Assembly: GCF_014202505.1 (NCBI RefSeq)
Contig: NZ_JACHGW010000001.1
Coordinates: 992,001-1,056,000, forward strand
Direction: 5' to 3'
Length of the DNA stretch: 64,000 nt
Source of the DNA: Armatimonas rosea
GTDB taxonomy: Bacteria > Armatimonadota > Armatimonadia > Armatimonadales > Armatimonadaceae
Part shown: positions 41,966 to 49,496 of the stretch, in pieces
Position numbering within the stretch: position 1 is the first letter of the stretch
Layout of the letters: each line of letters begins with the position of its first letter
Notes under the pieces: generated by a model
Seen by the model: the letters and a program-made list of their open reading frames with translations, nothing else
The model's database searches: none
What the model was told of the DNA's origin: nothing
Translations under genes and position numbers: made by a program

Positions 41966-42949
41966 ATGGACAGGGCCACCAGCTACCTTTACTTTACCGG
42001 GCAGTTTTATCGTCGCAGCACAACGAAGAAGGCGACTCTAGATGCGCGGGGGCCGTACCGGCTCTGGCGGGTTCGCCCCGATGGAACGGGCCTCAAGGCG
42101 CTGACCGATAGCAAGCAAGATGCGCTGATGACACGGCTGGGCGCGGATCGAACGGGCGTCTATCTGGAGCGTGGGCAGCGCTTTGGGAGTGAGAATGTGC
42201 TTCACCACTTGTCCCTGCGCGACGGCACGCTGAAGCGTTGTGCGGAGCTGGAGGAATTCTCCGCGGGTCACTTCTCCCCCAATGGGCGCTTTGTGGCAAA
42301 CACCAGTCAGGTCTATGATCGCCAGACCGGAAAAACGAAAGAATTCCCTGAGGACACGATTGACCGTGCCTGGTCGCCGGATAGCAAGCGACTCTATCTG
42401 CTGGACTATGCGAGCCGTGCGACCATCCTAGAGCTTGCCACGGGCAAAGAGTCGCCTGCGCCGGTTCTGTATAACTGCAGCTGGCTCCCTGATGGCACTT
42501 TGGTCGGGGATAGCCAGCAGGAGTTTCAGGGGCAGTTCCCTTTTTTATATCTACGTCCCGGTGCGGCAAACCCAGAAAAACGGATGCTTAAGCCACTTGG
42601 GGAGCCGGATTGGAGGGTGGGACTGACGTACCGTCGTTGGTGGCATCCCCTTCCTGGCAAACCAGACTGGCTTCTCGCGGAGACCGTGGGAGGCAGGTCA
42701 GACGGTGAGCACTACACTTGCGTTCTGGCGGATCTGAAGCAGCGCACTTGGAAACCTCTCTCGTTAGGGCGGCTGGTGGGAATCAGCCCCGATGGCAAGC
42801 ACATCGCCACCGCTGAGGAGGAGTGGATCGGGGCGTACAAGCGTGGTGGGCAGCGCTGTGGGGCGCTGGAGATCATCACGCTCGCCACCGGAAGACGCCG
42901 CGCCATCACCACCAACCTTGTCTCGATCACCGGAGGGTTTTGGCGATGA
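41966..42949 (+). CDS. TolB/WD40-like beta-propeller protein
   Basis: 327 residues from ATG 41966 (MDRATSYLYFTGQFYRRSTT). Repeated blade signatures: RPDGTGLKALTDSKQD, AGHFSPNGRFVANTSQVYD, DRAWSPDSKRLYLLDYASRA, NCSWLPDGTLVG, GISPDGKHIATAEEEW. The SPDG/SPDSK turns are typical of TolB-like propellers. No signal peptide is evident, so the usual periplasmic location is uncertain. Stand-alone gene behind the RND terminator; function unknown. Confidence 0.8.
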   Translation: MDRATSYLYFTGQFYRRSTTKKATLDARGPYRLWRVRPDGTGLKALTDSKQDALMTRLGADRTGVYLERGQRFGSENVLHHLSLRDGTLKRCAELEEFSAGHFSPNGRFVANTSQVYDRQTGKTKEFPEDTIDRAWSPDSKRLYLLDYASRATILELATGKESPAPVLYNCSWLPDGTLVGDSQQEFQGQFPFLYLRPGAANPEKRMLKPLGEPDWRVGLTYRRWWHPLPGKPDWLLAETVGGRSDGEHYTCVLADLKQRTWKPLSLGRLVGISPDGKHIATAEEEWIGAYKRGGQRCGALEIITLATGRRRAITTNLVSITGGFWR

Positions 42950-42959
42950 GTGCCCCCGT

Positions 42960-43137
42960 TTGTATCGCCCCCGTGGGAGGGGGGCCGCCCAGAGGGCACC
43001 CGCGGGCGTTCCGCCGCAAAGGCCTCCGGCCATAATTCGGGATGGCCGAAGGCCTTCGTGTCGGAGCCTGCGACGACAGCAAGACCGGGTACCCCTTGGG
43101 TGCGTTCATGGGGGCGATTAAATGTTCATGGGGGCGG
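42960..43137. repeat. Repeat family C region with inverted ends and a 13-bp direct repeat
   Basis: CCCAGAGGGCACCC at 42988-43001 and an inverted relative GGGTACCCCTTGGG at 43087-43100 bracket a GC-rich body containing GGCCTCCGGCC and GGCCGAAGGCC. GTTCATGGGGGCG occurs at 43104 and again at 43124. No coding sense. Confidence 0.6.
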
Positions 43138-43138
43138 G

Positions 43139-44113
43139 CTAAACCCACCCCTTCACGATCTCCAAAAACGCCTCCGGGGCTTCGTCGTGCGGCAGGCCAC
43201 CGACGTTGTTGAGAACCACGAGCTGCGCATCGGGGCGGACCTCGAGAAATGCCTCGGACTGGGCGATGGGGGTCTCGCTGGCGGCGGCGCCCCAGAGTAG
43301 CTTTGGAGCCTCGGGGAGCGCGGCGAGGGCGTCGGCGATATTGCAGTTTAGGTAGCCGCCCAAAAAGTAGGGAAGCACCCGGTCGCCGCCTTGCTGGTGT
43401 GCCGCACGGTGGAAGTGGGTGACCAGGGCATCGTCCACGGGCTCCGGCGATGCGTAGACCCGCAGCTTGAGGTACTGGCGCAGGCCGGGGCGGCTGGTGA
43501 TCAGGTTGTAGAGAGTCGCGCCCAGCACGGGGAGCTTGAGGGCCGTTGTGATCGCCTTCCCGGCGGGCTGGAGCGGGGCCGAGAGCGCCTGCAGGCCGGT
43601 CGGGCAGACCAGGATCAGCCTATCGACCAGATCGGGGCGGCGGTGCGCCAGCGCGACTGCAAACGCGGCCGAGAGCGACGAGGCGATGATATCGGTCTTC
43701 TGGCCAATCGCCTGCTCGATAAAGTCGGCGATCAGGTCTAGGTAGGTCTCAGCGGTGTAGGTGATCTTGGGCTTGTCGGACTTGCCAAAGCCTAGCAGAT
43801 CGGGGGCAAAGACCTGGCGCGTCTCCGAGAGTGGCCCAAAGACATGCCGCCACTCAAACGCCGAGCAGCCCGCGCCAATGGCGTGCAGGAGCAGCAAGGG
43901 TTTGCCCTCGCCCGCCACTTCATAGGCGATATCGCCATCCGGGAGCGGCAGCCACTTTGCCTGCCCACCCGTCTGTCGGTACATCAGGGGCGGCGTCCGG
44001 TGGAAGATCGCCGCGTTGATGATCGCCACGGTTCCCACGGCCACGCCCGCCCACAGGAGCTTCTTGAGCATCCCACTGCCACTCTTTTGCGTCTCGTCGC
44101 TTGCCTCAGACAT
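43139..44113 (-). CDS. Alpha/beta hydrolase with N-terminal membrane anchor
   Basis: 324 residues from ATG 44113 (MSEASDETQKSGSGMLKKLL). One hydrophobic segment (LLWAGVAVGTVAIINAAIF) anchors it, with the catalytic part probably periplasmic. The fold is plain: GKPLLLLHAIGAGCSAFEWR (oxyanion HxIG), VFAPDLLGFGKSDKP, the elbow IIASSLSAAFAVALA (ASSLS in place of GxSxG), LILVCPTGLQ and the late His in VGGLPHDEAPEAFLE. Substrate unknown. A TATAAC box precedes the ATG. Confidence 0.88.
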   Translation of the reverse strand: MSEASDETQKSGSGMLKKLLWAGVAVGTVAIINAAIFHRTPPLMYRQTGGQAKWLPLPDGDIAYEVAGEGKPLLLLHAIGAGCSAFEWRHVFGPLSETRQVFAPDLLGFGKSDKPKITYTAETYLDLIADFIEQAIGQKTDIIASSLSAAFAVALAHRRPDLVDRLILVCPTGLQALSAPLQPAGKAITTALKLPVLGATLYNLITSRPGLRQYLKLRVYASPEPVDDALVTHFHRAAHQQGGDRVLPYFLGGYLNCNIADALAALPEAPKLLWGAAASETPIAQSEAFLEVRPDAQLVVLNNVGGLPHDEAPEAFLEIVKGWV

Positions 44114-44119
44114 AGATCG

Positions 44120-44125
44120 GTTATA
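44120..44125 (-). promoter_or_regulatory. -10 box TATAAC, 6 nt before ATG 44113
   Basis: Minus-strand hexamer; predicts a leaderless message for the anchored hydrolase. Confidence 0.4.
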
Positions 44126-44130
44126 CCGCA

Positions 44131-44160
44131 AATTCCCCCTGCCTGGCGGGGGTTAGGGGA
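44131..44160. repeat. Half copy of repeat family A
   Basis: CCCCCTGCCTGGCGGGGG and TTAGGGG match one hairpin of the 38424 element. It covers the stop and final codons of the gene at 44153. Confidence 0.6.
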
Positions 44161-44890
44161 TAGGATCGGAAAACTCGCGCAGGCACTCCGCCGCCACCTC
44201 GCGCAGGCGCACCGAGCGCGCGTCCCGGCTCATCCGCCGCAGCACGGGCTGGATATTCCCATCCCGCGCCGATGTCAGGGCGAGGCAGATCGCAATCGCC
44301 AGGTCTTGCAGTGTCAGAGGCTCCTCCGCGATAACCGCAAGCTGGGCACGAAGCGCAAAGGGAAGGGTAAAGACCGCCTCCCCGCTCAGGGGCGTGAGAG
44401 TGCGTGTGAGAGCCCGCTCCAGCAAAAGCCGCTGCGACATGGGGGCGTGCACATAGGCCTCAAGCAAGAGGGGAATCAGCTCGGGCGAGGTGCAGTGGGG
44501 AAGGTACTCCGCTAAGAGCAGGTTTAAGCGTTGCTGGCGCCGCTGCGCGGCAAGCGATTTTTTAGGGGTGAAGGGGCTCTCCGTAAAAAGGCCCAAGATA
44601 AGCTGGATAAGAAAAATGCCTTTAATATACGGAATATGAAAATGCTTCATTGTCAACAAGATGAGGACGTAACCAACTACGGACACTGTCGGCTTAACAA
44701 GTAGTTGAAACCGCCAGTATTTTTTGACTAAGGGGCGGTCGCCTTGTTGTTGTGCCAGGAGAAACTCCACGGCTTGCTCGGGCGTGAGGCTTGCCAGAAC
44801 GGGGTCGCTGTCTTTCCACGCTTTGCTGGCTATGCGCTCGGCGAGGCGGGTTTGCCAGGCGTCGGGCGGTATTTGCCGTTGCTGTTGCAC
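44153..44890 (-). CDS. Unknown membrane protein, paralogue of the next gene upstream
   Basis: 245 residues from GTG 44890, whose first base is shared with the previous TAG. Two adjacent hydrophobic segments near residues 65-105 (VVGYVLILLTMKHFHIPYIK, GIFLIQLILGLF) are flanked by basic stretches. The remainder is helical, with short repeats ending in LREVAAECLREFSDP, reminiscent of HEAT-type pairs. Its layout, hydrophobic hairpin then helices ending in AALECL/AAECL, is the same as in its neighbour. The final residues come from a repeat. Function unknown. Confidence 0.7.
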   Translation of the reverse strand: MQQQRQIPPDAWQTRLAERIASKAWKDSDPVLASLTPEQAVEFLLAQQQGDRPLVKKYWRFQLLVKPTVSVVGYVLILLTMKHFHIPYIKGIFLIQLILGLFTESPFTPKKSLAAQRRQQRLNLLLAEYLPHCTSPELIPLLLEAYVHAPMSQRLLLERALTRTLTPLSGEAVFTLPFALRAQLAVIAEEPLTLQDLAIAICLALTSARDGNIQPVLRRMSRDARSVRLREVAAECLREFSDPIP

Positions 44891-45519
44891 TAGCGGCTAC
44901 TCTCCAAGGAGGCGAGGCACTCCAGGGCGGCTTCGTGGAGGCGCTCGGTGGGGGCGAGGTGGGCGATCTCTTGGGCGAGGGGACGGATGGCGTGGTCTTG
45001 GAGGCTCCCGAGGGCGAGGAGCAGCGCGATCCGGAGCTCGTCGGGCGTTTCGAGGGCTCTCAGCCAGGCATGAAGCGGTGCGCGGGGGAGCGCGGCGAGC
45101 TCGGTGGGGCTGGCGTAGGCGAGCTTTTGCGCCAGCCGCGCCTGGGCGAGCCCGATCAGAGGTGGCTGTGTGGATACGGGGAGCGCGGCAAGGAGGGTCA
45201 CCCGGTCCACGAGGGACAGTGGGAGCGTGTCGTCCTTGAGAATCGCCAGCAGCTGAGCGTAGAGCTCGGCCTCCTCACGTCTCTCGGTGTTGGCACGGGT
45301 GATGAGCATCGGGAGCCAGAAGGTCATGAGGAAGATCAGGGCAAGAAGGGGCAGGGGCTGGGCACTTCCAAGGAGAGCGGGCAGGGCGATTAGCAGTAGG
45401 AGTCCGATCACCAAGACCGTGCTGAGAGGGAGCAGGGCGCGCTTGAGCAGCGGGTTCTCTCGTCGCTGGGCGTAGCGCTGGGCGAGGGCAACGGGGGAGA
45501 GCGCTTGCTGCTGCGGCAT
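44890..45519 (-). CDS. Unknown membrane protein, first of a paralogous pair
   Basis: 209 residues from ATG 45519 (MPQQQALSPVALAQRYAQRR); ATG 45525 is two codons earlier but overlaps the -10 box. Two hydrophobic segments (ALLPLSTVLVIGLLLLIALP, LPLLALIFLMTFWLPMLI) are followed by Leu/Ala-rich helices (LALGSLQDHAIRPLAQEIAH, LHEAALECLASLESS). A TACAAT box at 45524-45529 lies 4 nt before the chosen ATG. The pair is probably cotranscribed. No family recognised. Confidence 0.7.
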   Translation of the reverse strand: MPQQQALSPVALAQRYAQRRENPLLKRALLPLSTVLVIGLLLLIALPALLGSAQPLPLLALIFLMTFWLPMLITRANTERREEAELYAQLLAILKDDTLPLSLVDRVTLLAALPVSTQPPLIGLAQARLAQKLAYASPTELAALPRAPLHAWLRALETPDELRIALLLALGSLQDHAIRPLAQEIAHLAPTERLHEAALECLASLESSR

Positions 45520-45535
45520 ACGCATATTGTACCGG

Positions 45536-46177
45536 CTAGAGGCGGCGCACGACGAGCCGATAGAGCATTCTGGGGCCGCCCCGCTGCTGTGCATCTCCGA
45601 TTTCGAGGAAGTACATGCCGTCGGTGGGGGCGGTAAAGAATAGGCGGCGGTCTACGCGCAGGCGGCCCGTGGCGAGCGTGAGCATCCGGCGCTGGGAGTC
45701 GCGCAGGCGCACGAGGGGATCGAGGTCGGAGAGGGACGAGCGTGCCCCGGTGACCGTGATCTCGAGTTTCTCGCCGCGCTTTAAGGGGAGCTGGTAGAGA
45801 TGCGCTTGGTCGTTGTCCAGGTTGGTCTGGACGGCGAGTGAGGGAGCGGGCACGAGGGAGAACGCCTGGTCGAAGCGGCTCAGGGGCTTCTTGACCGTCA
45901 CTTCCTTCACCGCGGCGACAAGCACGGGCAGCTTGATGGTCGGGCTGTCTTTGGGATGCACGAGCGTGAGCTCGAACGACTCGGGCGGGCACTCGGCGGG
46001 GACGATTACTTCGACCGTTGCTGTGTTGGGTTTCGTGTCGAGGAGCTTGGCTTGAAGCGGGCCCTTGACCGTGACCCCGCTCGGGGTGAGGTTCTCTCCG
46101 GTGAGCGTCAGTGTGGTCGTCTGCCCCGCCACCAGCCCAAAGACCGTGAGCTCCTTGAGCGTGGGCTTATTTTGCAC
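45536..46177 (-). CDS. IPT/TIG plus PPC-like beta-domain protein
   Basis: 213 residues, starting inside the end of the cytochrome-WD40 gene (11-nt overlap). Residues 1-75 resemble an Ig-like IPT/TIG domain (VFGLVAGQTTTLTLTGENLT, GVTVKGPLQA). Residues about 110-213 resemble a pre-peptidase C-terminal domain (YQLPLKRGEKLEITVTGARS, DPLVRLRDSQRRML, DGMYFLEIGDAQQRGGPRML). Such domains accompany DUF1501/PSCyt clusters in planctomycete-like genomes. No signal peptide is visible. Last gene of that cluster. Confidence 0.75.
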   Translation of the reverse strand: MQNKPTLKELTVFGLVAGQTTTLTLTGENLTPSGVTVKGPLQAKLLDTKPNTATVEVIVPAECPPESFELTLVHPKDSPTIKLPVLVAAVKEVTVKKPLSRFDQAFSLVPAPSLAVQTNLDNDQAHLYQLPLKRGEKLEITVTGARSSLSDLDPLVRLRDSQRRMLTLATGRLRVDRRLFFTAPTDGMYFLEIGDAQQRGGPRMLYRLVVRRL

Positions 46178-47468
46178 GGCTCTCGATGCTCCGCAGGAAT
46201 TTTCGTGTTGTCAGGTCCCAGAGAAAGAGCTTGCCATCGAGCGTCCCCGCGATCAAGGTCTTGCCATCGGTGGTGGCGGCGAGGCTCGTGACCCAGTCCG
46301 TGGCATCGCCAAGCTCTAGCTGGTAGTCGCGCCCATTGGCCGCAAAGACCTTGATCTTGCGCGATGCGGAGACCCAAAAAAGGCGCTGGTTGTCCGGGGA
46401 GAAGGCGCAGGCGGTGAGGGCTTCGGCCTCGTACTGGGTGGCATCGGGGTTCTCAATAGGGCCGTCTTTGACACTCCAGATGCGCACGGTCTTGTCCGCC
46501 GAGCCCGTGACGAGCCGCTTGCTATCGGGGGAGAAGGCGAGGCGGACGATGGCATCCTGGTGGGCATTGAGCGCTGCCACCCGGACACCGTCTTTGGTGC
46601 GGTAGAGCTTGGCAGTGCGGTCGGCGCTTGCGGTTGCCAAGAACTCCCCCGACGGGCTATACACGACGGCCAGCACGGTATCGGCGTGGTCTTTCAGGAG
46701 CCGAAGCCGCTGGCCCGTTGCTACATTCCAGAGCGCGGTGGTCTTGTCGAGCGAGCCGGTCGCGATTTCGTCGGTGCCACTGCGCCACGCCACGGAGACC
46801 ACCACATCGGTGTGCCCTGTGAGGGTCTTCTCCACTTTTCCGCTGGCAAGCGCAAAGATCGCTACCTCGCCGCTCTCGCCCGGGACCCCACCCGCCGCCG
46901 CGAGCCGCTCCCCACTTGCCTCCCACGCTAGGCTCTGCACTTGATCGGCGCATCCGGTCAGCGTCTTTTGCAGCTCTCCCGTCAGCGGGTCCACGAGCCG
47001 CACCACCCGGTAGCCGCCCACCGCGAGGGTCTTGCCGTTGGGAGACAAGGCGAGAGCAGTGACAGGGGCTAACCCACCCCTTGCTCCCCTCCCTTCGCCC
47101 CTCGGAACGAGGGTTTCAGGCGAAGGGAGGGGCTGGGGGAGGGATGTCGCCGCCACTAGGCTATCGATTTTTGCCCCCTCATCGATCCAGCGCTTGAGGG
47201 TGCCGAGCTGGACCTTATCGAGCGCGCCGCTCGGGGGCATCTTGGGCTTGAGCTCGCCGTTACAGTAGCGCAGGAGATTGCTCTGGGCACCCTTGCCGGG
47301 GACGACCGCAGCGCCGTGCCGGCCACCGGCGAGGAGCTTGGCGACCGTGTCCATGGAGTAGCCGCTGGCGGGGGTGGGGCCAGAGTGACAGCCCATGCAG
47401 CTGGGGCGCAGGATCGGGAGGACGTCGCGGCTGAAGACAATCGCTTTGGCTGGGGGCGGCTGCGTCAT
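46167..47468 (-). CDS. PSCyt1-type cytochrome plus WD40 propeller protein
   Basis: 433 residues from ATG 47468 (MTQPPPAKAIVFSRDVLPIL), overlapping the DUF1501 stop (ATGA). The haem site is CMGCH in ILRPSCMGCHSGPTPASGYS, with KMPPSGALD as the likely Met ligand region: the planctomycete cytochrome C domain. Seven-blade WD40 repeats follow (VTALALSPNGKTLAVGGYRV, GHTDVVVSVAWRSGTDEIAT, FLATASADRTAKLYRTKDGV, RLVTGSADKTVRIWSVKDG). No signal peptide is apparent although covalent haem attachment needs export. Residues about 112-128 are encoded by a palindromic repeat. Confidence 0.88.
   Translation of the reverse strand: MTQPPPAKAIVFSRDVLPILRPSCMGCHSGPTPASGYSMDTVAKLLAGGRHGAAVVPGKGAQSNLLRYCNGELKPKMPPSGALDKVQLGTLKRWIDEGAKIDSLVAATSLPQPLPSPETLVPRGEGRGARGGLAPVTALALSPNGKTLAVGGYRVVRLVDPLTGELQKTLTGCADQVQSLAWEASGERLAAAGGVPGESGEVAIFALASGKVEKTLTGHTDVVVSVAWRSGTDEIATGSLDKTTALWNVATGQRLRLLKDHADTVLAVVYSPSGEFLATASADRTAKLYRTKDGVRVAALNAHQDAIVRLAFSPDSKRLVTGSADKTVRIWSVKDGPIENPDATQYEAEALTACAFSPDNQRLFWVSASRKIKVFAANGRDYQLELGDATDWVTSLAATTDGKTLIAGTLDGKLFLWDLTTRKFLRSIESRAK
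47086..47132. repeat. Palindromic repeat (family D) inside the cytochrome-WD40 CDS
   Basis: Perfect 14-bp arms CCCCTCCCTTCGCC and GGCGAAGGGAGGGG enclose an inner CCCTCG-GAA-CGAGGG hairpin. It encodes the Pro/Gly/Arg-rich linker between haem domain and propeller. Confidence 0.8.
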
Positions 47469-48793
47469 GCCCCCGACCAGAGCTCTTTGACCGGCTGGCA
47501 CTCGGGGAGGATGGCGACCGGGCGGCCCGACGGTGAGATGAGATGCTTTTCGTAGTCGATCCCGAGCGCGTGGTAGATGGTCGCGGCCACTTCCGTGGGG
47601 CGAATCGGGCGGCTGACCGTGTACTCCCCGCGCTCGTCGGTCTCCCCAATCACTTGGCCGCCGTGGACACCCGCGCCGGCAAAGAGCATACAGCCCGCGT
47701 TGCCCCAGTGATCGCGGCCAGCGTCTTTATTGAGCTTGCTCGTGCGCCCGAACTCCCCGAAGACGGCGACAAGCGTGTCTTTCAGCAGGCCCCGCTCGCT
47801 CATGTCCGAGAGGAAGGCGGCGAGGGAGCGGTCCAGCGCGGGGAGGGCGCTGTCGCAGCCCTCGTAGATCTTGGCGTGGTGGTCCCAGCCGCCTTGGTTC
47901 ACCAAGACAAAGCGCGTGTTGGCCTCCACCAAGCGCCGTGCGAGGAGGAGCTGGCGGCCCCAGAAGTCCTTGCCGTATTTGGTTTGGGTCGCGTCGGACT
48001 CGGCCTTGAGGTCAAACGCCTTGCGCGCCTCGGGGGAGAGGACTAGCTGTGCGGCCTTCTGCTGAAACGCATCCATGCTCGTGAGCGCATCGCTGTACTC
48101 GAACTTCTTAGCGACATTGTCGAGGGCTTGGCGCATGCTCTGGCGGCGGGTCAGGCGCTCCTCCGCGACTCCGGGCAGGAGCGAGAGGTTCGGCACCTGC
48201 CAGTTGCCGTCGCCGACATTGCCCGCCTTAAACGACTCGTAGCGCTCCCCAAGCCAGGCCGCTTTCCCCAGCTCCCAGGTGAAGCTGGCGTTGCGCGGGA
48301 TGGCGATATGGGGCGGGAGGGTGCTCAGCGGAGCCAGCTCATGGGCACAGATCGCGCCGAGGCTGGGGTAGTCGCCGCCCTGCATCAGGCCATAGTTTCC
48401 CGTGAGCATCCACTGGGTCGCGGTCTCGTGGTGGTCGGAGCCGGTCACTTGCCCCCGGCAGAGCGCGTAGAGGTGGGTAAGCTTCGCCAGCTCGGTCATC
48501 TTGTCGGAGAACTTGATCCCGGCTAGCTTGGTCCCAATCGTGCCGTACTTGCCACGAATCTCCGCCGGGGCCTCGGGCTTGGGATCGAACGAGTCATGAT
48601 GCGTCAGCCCGCCCCCGAGATAGACCACGACCACGTTCTTGGCAAGTGGCTTCTCGGTTCTGCCGGATGCCTCACGCGCCAGGAGCTCTGGCAGGCTCAG
48701 CCCCACTGCGGAGAGTGCCCCAAGGCGCACGAAATCCCACCGCGTCATCCCATCGCAGCGCGCATACTCCCGACCGGCATTGACATCCAGCAT
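47465..48793 (-). CDS. DUF1501 family protein
   Basis: 442 residues. The start MLDVNAGREYARCDGMTRWD followed by FVRLGALSAVGLSLPELL is the Tat-like signal of this family. Core matches: VVVYLGGGLTHHDSFDPKPE, GIKFSDKMTELAKLTHLYAL, GSDHHETATQWMLTGNY, NQGGWDHHAKIYEG, VAVFGEFGRTSKLNKDAGRD, HWGNAGCMLFAGAGV. This is a sulfatase/alkaline-phosphatase-superfamily-like fold with unknown reaction, nearly always paired with a PSCyt/DUF1549/DUF1553 protein, as here. ATGA overlap with the next gene. Confidence 0.95.
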   Translation of the reverse strand: MLDVNAGREYARCDGMTRWDFVRLGALSAVGLSLPELLAREASGRTEKPLAKNVVVVYLGGGLTHHDSFDPKPEAPAEIRGKYGTIGTKLAGIKFSDKMTELAKLTHLYALCRGQVTGSDHHETATQWMLTGNYGLMQGGDYPSLGAICAHELAPLSTLPPHIAIPRNASFTWELGKAAWLGERYESFKAGNVGDGNWQVPNLSLLPGVAEERLTRRQSMRQALDNVAKKFEYSDALTSMDAFQQKAAQLVLSPEARKAFDLKAESDATQTKYGKDFWGRQLLLARRLVEANTRFVLVNQGGWDHHAKIYEGCDSALPALDRSLAAFLSDMSERGLLKDTLVAVFGEFGRTSKLNKDAGRDHWGNAGCMLFAGAGVHGGQVIGETDERGEYTVSRPIRPTEVAATIYHALGIDYEKHLISPSGRPVAILPECQPVKELWSGA

Positions 48794-48817
48794 CGTCGTT
48801 CTCTCTCTCCCTAGCTT

Positions 48818-49267
48818 TTAGCTGGGATAGTTCTCGCTATGGAGCTCCATTGCCACCACTCGCCCACGGCGGAAGCGGAACAGGGCTTTGTACTCAACTC
48901 CCTGCTTTGGGGTTCCGACACGGTGGTGGTAGGACCAGACTTCGTCTCCGGGCATGTAGGTGCTACCACCGCGCCAGGTGGGCTTGCCCATCTCCCGGAA
49001 AATCTTCTCGGGGCGATCCCCGATGCTAATTCCACGTCCTGTTTCTAGGGGAAGCGGCTTTGCCTCGAACTTGAGATCGCTCACCCAGGCGGCATCGGTG
49101 CTACGGGACATCTCTTCCGCACTCGGAAAGAGCCGTAGGTGCTTCAGCGCGCCATCGCAGTCGCCGCTTCGTACTAGGACATAGCCTGTCTTCGGATCGC
49201 GTAGGTGAACTTCCGTCGATTTTTCAATCGTATAACCTGCCAGTAAAAACTCAAGAGGTGCCTTCAT
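48818..49267 (-). CDS. Hypothetical protein within the DUF1501 cluster
   Basis: 149 residues from ATG 49267, with AAGGTAAAG about 7 nt upstream. Mixed alpha/beta; the second half (ISIGDRPEKIFREMGKPTWR, GDEVWSYHHRV, YKALFRFRRGRVVAMELH) resembles SmpA/OmlA-type beta-rich folds, where a small domain ends with a strand pair. No signal peptide or membrane segment. It lies 24 nt upstream of DUF1501 and may be cotranscribed. Confidence 0.65.
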   Translation of the reverse strand: MKAPLEFLLAGYTIEKSTEVHLRDPKTGYVLVRSGDCDGALKHLRLFPSAEEMSRSTDAAWVSDLKFEAKPLPLETGRGISIGDRPEKIFREMGKPTWRGGSTYMPGDEVWSYHHRVGTPKQGVEYKALFRFRRGRVVAMELHSENYPS

Positions 49268-49365
49268 TTTCTTTACCTTGTGTTATTCCACCAATGGCGC
49301 TCGCTCTGTTTTGTGAAGCATCAGACTACATTGGCTTCTTCGGTCAATTATACCGTTTATCCCGC

Positions 49366-49490
49366 CGATGGGAACGGCCGGACTGAAGAGCCTACGGCTG
49401 CGAAGGGCGTTCCTCCCATAAATCTGAGTATGCCCGGCACGGGCTTTGTAGCGGAGCCTGCGACGCTCTCCAGTCCCGCCCCTCCAACGG
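49366..49490. repeat. Intergenic repeat-derived sequence
   Basis: Contains CGGAGCCTGCGACG (49452-49465), also at 43062-43075, and paired arms GGGAACGGCCGG / CCAACGGGCGGGATC. It fills the gap between the PSD1 and 48818 genes; no gene seen. Confidence 0.45.
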
Positions 49491-49496
49491 GCGGGA

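Noticed and set aside
49366-49490. tRNA-like or structured RNA in the intergenic region.
   Set aside because: Short paired arms exist but no T-loop or acceptor pattern; sequence words are shared with the repeat at 43062.
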